Part shown: positions 1 through 6,523 of the stretch, piece by piece
Position numbering within the stretch: position 1 is the stretch's first letter
Layout of the letters: every line of letters starts with the position of its first letter
Assembly: GCA_004552195.1 (NCBI GenBank)
Contig: SFPC01000105.1
Location: forward strand, 1 to 6,523
DNA: 6,523 nt
Origin: Bacteroidales bacterium
Lineage (GTDB): Bacteria; Bacteroidota; Bacteroidia; Bacteroidales; Bacteroidaceae
Reading direction: 5' to 3'
Notes under the pieces: generated by a model
Databases searched by the model: none
Seen by the model: the letters and a program-made list of their open reading frames with translations, nothing else
Told to the model about the DNA's origin: nothing
Program-made: the position numbers and the translations under genes

Positions 1-1441
1 TTTCAGAAAGATTCTTTACGCATTCCATGCGTTCGGCGGGCTGAATAAATGTGAGGTGCTTGACGATGCCCGAGGCATTTGCAGTTTCGAGATTGAATGT
101 CTTTTCAAAGCCTTTCTTGTCCTTTTCGGGGTCCTCACTCTTGATTTTGTTGAAAATGGAGTCATAGTTGGCTGCGGCTATTGCCTTGTCGCTCACGTTG
201 AGCAACTCATGTTGCTTCAAGAGAATTTTGGCATTTTTGATGTTGTCGGCTTCTGCCGGTTTTTGCAGTCCCATCGAAGAACCCACCATGACGAAGAAAC
301 CTATTGCTGCAACGAGCATACCGAGTCCGATTTTTGTAGGAGCTTTGGGCTCTTTGCCTTTCTTGCCAAGGAATCCGAATAGCGCAACGCTCACAGGCGT
401 GAGGGCTACCACAAAGCAGGGATTAAATTGCTGGAAGATAGGAGCGTCTACAGCCGTTTCGGGCTTTAAGGTAAGGAACTTGTAAACGAGGAATGCCAGC
501 GAGAGAATGATTACCAAGAATGCATAACCCTTGCTTTTGGCGGTTTTGCTTTGGAAGATAGCAAACAAGGCATAAACAATGAAAATGCAGGCAACCAGAT
601 TGAACACGTCGAATACCATGCTTTGCAGCCCTGTTGAAACGGTTTGTGTGTACGAATCTGCGAAATAAGTCAGCGTAGCACCGTTTTGGTGGAAAGCCAT
701 CCAGAAGAAGATAACTACGGCAAACACGAGGCAGAGGCAGATGATGCGTTCTTTTGTTTCAGCGGGAGATATTGTCTCGGTTGCATCGTTGGCTTTGCTT
801 GCTTCTTTCTTCTTGTCAGCATGGGCAAACCACGAGCGCAGGCCGTAATATATTGCCATCGAAACAATCAGGGAAACACAAGCCACGGCAAACGAGAAAT
901 GGTAGGCAGCACCTTCTGAATATCCCAACGAGCTGATGGCCCAGTTCTTTACGGCGATGGCGGCGGTGGGGGCAAACATGGCGCCGATATTGATGGCCAT
1001 GTAGAAGAGCGAGAACCCCGACTCACGCTTGTCGCTGTACTTCGCATCGTCGTAAAGGTTACCGACCATTACTTGCAGGTTACCCTTGAACAGTCCTGTA
1101 CCCAAGCTGATAAGTAGCAGCGCGGCACCCATGGCAATGACGGCCACTGTGTTTGCGCCAAGGGGAACGGAAAGGAGCACATAGCCAAGGAACATAATGG
1201 AGATTCCCGATGTTACCATCTTTCCGTATCCGAATTTATCTGCAAGAATACCGCCCAGCAAGGGAAGGAAATAGACAAGACCCAAGAAAACGGAGTAGAT
1301 AATTCCTGCAACGCCGGAGCCGAATCCGAAGTTTGCCTTCAAAAACAAAATAAACACTGCGAGCATCGTATAATACCCGAAACGCTCACCCGTGTTGGCC
1401 AAAGCTAATGCATACAGGCCTTTAGGTTGTCCTTCAAACAT
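1..1441 (-). CDS. POT-family proton-dependent oligopeptide transporter (partial, 3' end beyond window)
   Basis: Translating leftwards from ATG 1441-1439 gives 480 codons without a stop. This is a polytopic inner-membrane protein of the POT/PTR2 family, which imports di- and tripeptides with protons. Visible POT signatures are GERFGYY (residues 18-24, TM1), GGILADKFGYGK (63-74, TM2-3 loop), GTGLFKGNLQ (114-123), FSLFYMAINIGA (143-154, TM5) and FWMAFHQNGATL (246-257, TM7). The family's usual first acidic residue of ExxER is Asn16 here. A charged linker lies at about 207-232. Two extra hydrophobic segments (about 275-297 and 304-326) precede the TM8-like QQFNPCFVVALTP (337-349). After the TM9-like segment (370-392) at least 89 hydrophilic, lysine-rich residues run off the window. 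The gene starts 37 bp after uvrA, with an A-rich leader and no clear Shine-Dalgarno site. Family assignment is firm; substrate is inferred. Confidence 0.93.
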   Translation of the reverse strand, partial: MFEGQPKGLYALALANTGERFGYYTMLAVFILFLKANFGFGSGVAGIIYSVFLGLVYFLPLLGGILADKFGYGKMVTSGISIMFLGYVLLSVPLGANTVAVIAMGAALLLISLGTGLFKGNLQVMVGNLYDDAKYSDKRESGFSLFYMAINIGAMFAPTAAIAVKNWAISSLGYSEGAAYHFSFAVACVSLIVSMAIYYGLRSWFAHADKKKEASKANDATETISPAETKERIICLCLVFAVVIFFWMAFHQNGATLTYFADSYTQTVSTGLQSMVFDVFNLVACIFIVYALFAIFQSKTAKSKGYAFLVIILSLAFLVYKFLTLKPETAVDAPIFQQFNPCFVVALTPVSVALFGFLGKKGKEPKAPTKIGLGMLVAAIGFFVMVGSSMGLQKPAEADNIKNAKILLKQHELLNVSDKAIAAANYDSIFNKIKSEDPEKDKKGFEKTFNLETANASGIVKHLTFIQPAERMECVKNLSE

Positions 1442-1478
1442 AGTTTTTTGATTTTTTTGAAATAGTTATTGATTGGAT

Positions 1479-4337
<2,859 letters not shown>

Positions 4338-4362
4338 GTATGGGTGAAAGCCAGTGGTAGGG

Positions 4363-5061
4363 CTATTCGGTGGCACCTGTGCCGTTTTCGGTGTAGCCGC
4401 GCAGCAGGTTGATGGTTTTTTTGATATGATAGTTTTTCCCGTCGGCTCCCCGGGCTTCGATGAGCAGATAGTAGGCCCCGTCGGGCACGTTGCTCCCGCC
4501 GCTGCGTCCGTCCCATCCCCCTTCGGGGTCGTCCCACTCGTAGAGTTTCTTGCCCCAGCGGCTGAACACGCGGGCCTTGAAACTCACGATGCTTTTGTAG
4601 CCCTCCTTCACGCGGAACACGTCGTTGATGCCGTCACCGTTGGGAGTGAAGGCGTTGGGCACTTCGAGTTTCGACTCCGAGATGGTGATGTTGAACGGGT
4701 CGTCCATGTTGTAGGCAATGGTGTCCGTGCCCTGCACGAAGGAAACGAGCAGTTCCACGGTGAAACTGCCGCTTTGGTTGAAGGTGTACTGCGTATCCTC
4801 CTCGTAACGCACAAGGAGCGGCTTCTCTTCGCCCACGCGGGTGAACCGCCATTCGTAGAGCGGCGTGTACGTGCCCACGTTTTCGGGGTTCGCCTTGAAG
4901 GTGGCCACCAAGGGCGCGGAACCGTCATACTGCGTGTCGTCCACCTCCATGCCGTCCTCGTCCACGTAAGTCATGGTGGGGTTGGCCGTGGGGTAAGCGT
5001 TTTGTGCCGCAGCCGTCAGGAACGCCGGGAGGCATAAAAGCAGGCTTAACAGATATTTCAT
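4363..5061 (-). CDS. Secreted PKD-like protein with gliding-motility-associated (CHU_C, type B) C-terminal domain
   Basis: A 232-aa exported protein. Residues 1-20 (MKYLLSLLLCLPAFLTAAAQ) are a clear signal peptide with a probable AAAQ-type cleavage site; there is no lipobox Cys. Residues about 50-127 look like a PKD/Ig-like beta-sandwich (YEWRF, SGSFTVELLVSF). Residues about 132-223 match the gliding-motility-associated C-terminal domain: PNAFTPNGDGINDVF (135-149), FSRWGKKLYE (166-175), WDG (183-185), GAYYLL (195-200), then KKTINLLRGY. In organisms with a type IX secretion system this type B domain can direct surface delivery; the machinery is not visible here. A nine-residue polar tail (TENGTGATE) follows the domain. 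The gene is first in the apparent unit with uvrA, with a promoter-like box about 26 bp upstream. The start is supported by the signal peptide. Exact function is unknown. Confidence 0.88.
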   Translation of the reverse strand: MKYLLSLLLCLPAFLTAAAQNAYPTANPTMTYVDEDGMEVDDTQYDGSAPLVATFKANPENVGTYTPLYEWRFTRVGEEKPLLVRYEEDTQYTFNQSGSFTVELLVSFVQGTDTIAYNMDDPFNITISESKLEVPNAFTPNGDGINDVFRVKEGYKSIVSFKARVFSRWGKKLYEWDDPEGGWDGRSGGSNVPDGAYYLLIEARGADGKNYHIKKTINLLRGYTENGTGATE

Positions 5062-5086
5062 GGGAGAGTTGGCAAAAAATTCTCGG

Positions 5087-5094
5087 CAAAGTTA
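5087..5094 (-). promoter_or_regulatory. Bacteroidota-type -7 promoter box (TAACTTTG)
   Basis: On the minus strand the sequence TAACTTTG matches the Bacteroidota primary-sigma -7 consensus TAnnTTTG exactly. It would start transcription near 5080, about 20 nt before ATG 5061. I see no good TTTG element at the expected -33 distance: that stretch is the alternating CG/TA tract at 5111-5130. The promoter would drive the CHU_C gene and probably uvrA and the transporter. Confidence 0.55.
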
Positions 5095-5140
5095 ATGATA
5101 TGTCCCCTTTCGCGCGCGTATATATACGTATTTTATTTCC

Positions 5141-5162
5141 CGAAAAAAGCGCGAAAAAAGCG
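5141..5162. repeat. Perfect 11-bp tandem duplication (CGAAAAAAGCG x2)
   Basis: CGAAAAAAGCG at 5141-5151 is followed immediately by an identical copy at 5152-5162. The right arm of the surrounding inverted repeat has only one equivalent, so this appears to be a local duplication in the left arm. Confidence 0.8.
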
Positions 5163-5212
5163 TTCACTCCTTCACCGGTAGACTTTTTCCTGCTGATTTT
5201 CAGGAGTAAACA

Positions 5213-5244
5213 GTGTGAAGGCTTGCTTTTTCAAACCTTCACAC
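5213..5244. repeat. Hairpin formed by two opposed GTGTGAAGG repeats (13-bp arms)
   Basis: The arm GTGTGAAGGCTTG (5213-5225) pairs with CAAACCTTCACAC (5232-5244), 12 of 13 positions, around a 6-nt loop CTTTTT. Neither strand carries a U-tract directly after the stem, so it is not a typical intrinsic terminator. Confidence 0.75.
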
Positions 5245-5348
5245 CGGGGGTGCGGATGGGTCGGGCGGTGAATGATGGTGCGAATAACAAAATGATGTTA
5301 AATTCAGGGTATTTCAAGATTTCACCGCGTGTGAAGGGTTGCGGAGGC

Positions 5349-5383
5349 GGTGTGAAGGCTTGAACGCCCCAAGTATTCACACC
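5349..5383. repeat. Second repeat hairpin (14-nt arms)
   Basis: GGTGTGAAGGCTTG (5349-5362) pairs with CAAGTATTCACACC (5370-5383), 12 of 14 Watson-Crick pairs with one further G-T wobble, around a 7-nt loop AACGCCC. It has the same architecture as the hairpin at 5213-5244 with an unrelated loop, as expected for units of one palindromic repeat family. Confidence 0.7.
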
Positions 5384-5496
5384 GTAAATCATTGAATATC
5401 AGTCGTTTCAGTGGGGTGTGTGAAGGCTTGAACCCTTTTTCGGGGAATAAATTAGCGTATATGCGCGCGCGTGTGTGAAGAGTTTACTGTGTGAAG

Positions 5497-5901
5497 GGTA
5501 GGGAAGTCTGTTTTGATTTTATATAAATTCACATCTTGCGCATTTTCATTCCTTTCCCTTGGTTGGTGTTGTTGGTTGGCGGAATATGGCTTCACAAGTC
5601 CAGGACTATTTTTTTCTACTTCCTGATTTGTTTTTTCAAGTCCCCGAGTTGTGGGCGACAAGTCGGCGACTTGTGGGCGAAGCAGGGGAGGGCGGGATCG
5701 TAACTCGTGTAGCTATGCCGGTAGTCCATTGGATTACCTTTCAGTTTGAGAATCTGATTTTTTTGATGTCTGGTAAAAATCCGTTCAAACTAAGATTCCA
5801 AATGGGCGTAGCTAACGGCCTTGTACTTTTACCGGATATCAATAGTTTGACAATGCTCATGCGCAATCAATTTCATGCACCATGATGTCCTCGGCAGATT
5901 G
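5497..5901. other. Intergenic stretch of about 400 bp without a supported gene
   Basis: The longest open frames are a 108-codon plus frame (5559-5885) and a 39-codon minus frame (ATG 5860 to TGA 5741). Neither shows a recognisable domain, and the first crosses T-rich and repeat sequence. The stretch holds a G-rich motif (5561-5579) and a palindromic direct-repeat cluster (5649-5680). About 5700-5880 could be remnant coding sequence or part of a dispersed repeat, but I cannot identify it. No clear terminator for the DUF4143 gene was found. Confidence 0.6.
5649..5680. repeat. Palindrome ACAAGTCG-G-CGACTTGT flanked by direct repeats TTGTGGGCGA
   Basis: ACAAGTCG (5658-5665) and CGACTTGT (5667-5674) form a perfect 8-bp inverted repeat around one G. 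The decamer TTGTGGGCGA is repeated exactly at 5649-5658 and 5671-5680, overlapping the palindrome edges. Sequences of this CAAGTC/GACTTG kind recur, from memory, in intergenic regions of Bacteroidales genomes. It has no terminator-like U-tract. A related small palindrome AGTCC-A-GGACT lies at 5597-5607. Confidence 0.7.
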
Positions 5902-6399
5902 CTACAGGTTCATCATCCATTTCCACAGCGGAATGACGGAGATTACCTTTCCGTTTTCTTCAAGTGTTTCCTCTTCATCCTTGGTCACGATCTGCAAATG
6001 CTGTACGTGCTGAAAATCCGCCAAGGCCAGAAGGGCATCGGCCTCCCGTTTGCGGGTGTCCCGGTCGGCTATGGAATAAGCTACCTGGATGCCGGTGCTT
6101 TCTGCCGGGATGTAAAAATCCACCTCGTGCTTGGGCGCGTTGAAGAAATAGCACTCGTCACCGTACTTGCGCCGAAGGTTGACCGCCACGATGTTCTCTA
6201 AAAGCGAAGTGGCCGGATCCAGCAGGAAGAGAGCCAGCAGGCCATTGTCAATGAAGTAATACTTGCGGTTCATCTCCTTGTCCTGAAGTTTGCCGACGTA
6301 ATTCTCAAAGGGAAGGAGCAACCACGATTCATCCATATACCGTACGTAGTCGATGGCGGTATCTGTACTCATCTTCTTCCCTGTGCTTGACACAATGCT
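5902..6399 (-). pseudogene. C-terminal DUF4143 domain of an AAA-family ATPase, N-terminal half missing
   Basis: About 165 native residues end at TAG 5904-5902. The sequence fits the C-terminal DUF4143 half of the AAA_14/DUF4143 ATPases common in Bacteroidales: a winged-helix-like segment ([20 protein letters not shown]), then KYYFIDNGLLALFLLD, ENIVAVNLRRKYGDECYFF, and the nuclease-like core HEVDFYIPAESTGIQVAYSI. It ends EVIPLWKWMMNL-like (VISVIPLWKWMMNL). Full members are about 380-400 aa and carry a Walker A/B ATPase in the first half, which is absent here. The minus frame stays open to an ATG at 6477, but those extra 26 codons are the antisense of a threonyl-tRNA synthetase fragment and are not DUF4143 sequence. 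The role of the family is poorly known. Either the gene is truly truncated or the contig is chimeric here. Confidence 0.8.
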
Positions 6400-6523
6400 C
6401 GAGGACCATATCGGCTCCGAGGAGGATTGGAAAATCGCAACCGACGCTCTGGCAGATGCCATCACGAGCATCGGCAAGTCATATATCGTAAACGAAGGTG
6501 ACGGTGCCTTCTACGGTCCCAAG
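6398..6523 (+). CDS. thrS: Internal fragment of threonyl-tRNA synthetase (5' truncated at junction, 3' beyond window)
   Basis: The plus frame reads [18 protein letters not shown] and, further on, [11 protein letters not shown], and is open to the window edge. It matches the class II catalytic core of ThrS, which charges tRNA-Thr in the cytoplasm. Family members read LSTRPEDxxGSxEDW before this point and continue GPKIDF after it. Upstream of 6398 the frame (VLDTM) no longer matches convincingly, so roughly the first two thirds of the enzyme are missing and no start codon belongs to it. [10 protein letters not shown] is, from memory, typical of Clostridia/Firmicutes ThrS, while Bacteroides ThrS reads EYGEAAFYGPKLDF. 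The fragment may therefore come from another lineage. Identification is strong for so short a piece; origin is tentative. Confidence 0.82.

Larger units (their letters stand above)
5111..5471. repeat. Non-coding element bounded by a 50-65 bp imperfect inverted repeat (MITE/REP-like)
   Basis: The left arm is 5111-5175. The right arm is 5420-5471, read as reverse complement. Aligned blocks from the tips inwards are CGCGCGCG (8/8), ATATACG (7/7), TATTTTATTTCCCG against TAATTTATTCCCCG (12/14), an A5-6 run with G, and GCGTTCACTCCTTCAC against GGGTTCAAGCCTTCAC (13/16). The left arm is longer because of a 2-bp insertion in the TA tract and an 11-bp tandem duplication (5141-5162). The enclosed region holds GTGTGAAG repeats and hairpins but no gene. 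No target-site duplication is evident, and related repeats continue just past the right arm (5473, 5489). The mobile-element reading is inference; the inverted repeat is seen directly. Confidence 0.7.
5213..5496. repeat. Cluster of seven GTGTGAAG repeats on both strands
   Basis: Exact GTGTGAAG on plus begins at 5213, 5329, 5350, 5418, 5473 and 5489, and on minus at 5237-5244. A near copy (minus, GTGTGAAT) lies at 5375-5382. The wider unit is about GTGTGAAGGCTTGAAC, identical over 16 nt at 5350-5365 and 5418-5433. Spacings (116, 21, 68, 55, 16 bp on plus) are irregular, and the intervals are not spacers of equal size, so it is not a CRISPR array. It resembles a REP/BIME-type extragenic palindromic cluster. 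Confidence 0.75.

Noticed and set aside
4338..4376. Alternative upstream start of uvrA at ATG 4376
   Set aside because: The extra 13 residues (MPPNSPTTGFHPY) are not UvrA-like, and that start would overlap the end of the CHU_C gene. ATG 4337 gives the usual N-terminus.
4354..5037. Plus-strand open frame of 227 codons opposite the CHU_C gene
   Set aside because: The minus strand has a signal peptide and recognisable CHU_C domain; the plus translation is His/Val-rich and matches nothing.
5213..5383. Intrinsic terminators at the two repeat hairpins
   Set aside because: Neither stem is followed by a U-tract on either strand, and they lie upstream of the leftward gene unit.
5213..5496. CRISPR array
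   Set aside because: Repeat core is only 8-16 nt, occurs on both strands and has irregular spacing without uniform spacers; there are no cas genes.
5741..5860. Minus-strand 39-codon frame (MSIVKLLISGKSTRPLATPI...)
   Set aside because: Too short and not recognised; no promoter or leader signal. It could be a remnant, but this cannot be supported.
5559..5885. Plus-strand open frame of 108 codons in the intergenic region
   Set aside because: No domain, no convincing ribosome-binding context, and it runs through G-rich and palindromic repeat sequence.
6400..6477. N-terminal 26 codons of the minus-strand frame ([13 protein letters not shown]...)
   Set aside because: They are the antisense of the ThrS fragment and lack the ATPase domain expected before DUF4143, so they are not part of a real protein.

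Overview
The window reads as a Bacteroidales-type (Bacteroidota) chromosome or metagenomic contig. Lineage signs are a UvrA of the Bacteroidota type, a secreted protein ending in the gliding-motility-associated (CHU_C, type B) C-terminal domain, a POT peptide transporter starting MFEGQPKG...GERFGYY, AT-rich leaders in place of clear Shine-Dalgarno sites, and one good Bacteroidota TAnnTTTG promoter box. Genus is not resolvable by eye.

Positions 1-5094 hold three genes on the minus strand in tandem. From the promoter leftwards they are a small secreted PKD-like/CHU_C protein (4363-5061), uvrA (1479-4337) and a POT-family transporter (1-1441, 3' end outside the window). The gaps are 25 and 37 bp, so read-through transcription from the promoter at 5087-5094 is plausible. 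The three functions (envelope protein, nucleotide excision repair, peptide uptake) do not form one pathway. The uvrA and CHU_C genes look clearly GC-richer than the transporter gene.

Positions 5095-5901 hold no convincing gene but are very structured. A diverged inverted repeat with arms of about 50-65 bp (5111-5175 and 5420-5471) encloses about 360 bp. Its outer tips are alternating purine-pyrimidine tracts, and the octamer GTGTGAAG occurs seven times exactly between 5213 and 5496 (six on plus, one on minus), with two hairpins. This looks like a REP/MITE-like non-coding element. Further right are a two-tier G-quadruplex-like motif (5561-5579) and a palindrome with flanking direct repeats (5649-5680).

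Positions 5902-6523 contain two gene fragments of unrelated origin, back to back. One is the C-terminal domain of an AAA-family ATPase (DUF4143, minus strand) whose N-terminal ATPase half is missing. It joins, near 6385-6403, an internal piece of threonyl-tRNA synthetase on the plus strand ([10 protein letters not shown]). That fragment resembles Firmicutes-type ThrS more than Bacteroides ThrS. The join is either an assembly chimera or a real rearrangement or insertion.

I see no CRISPR array, tRNA, rRNA or transposase. The best candidate for something undescribed is the inverted-repeat element at 5111-5496.
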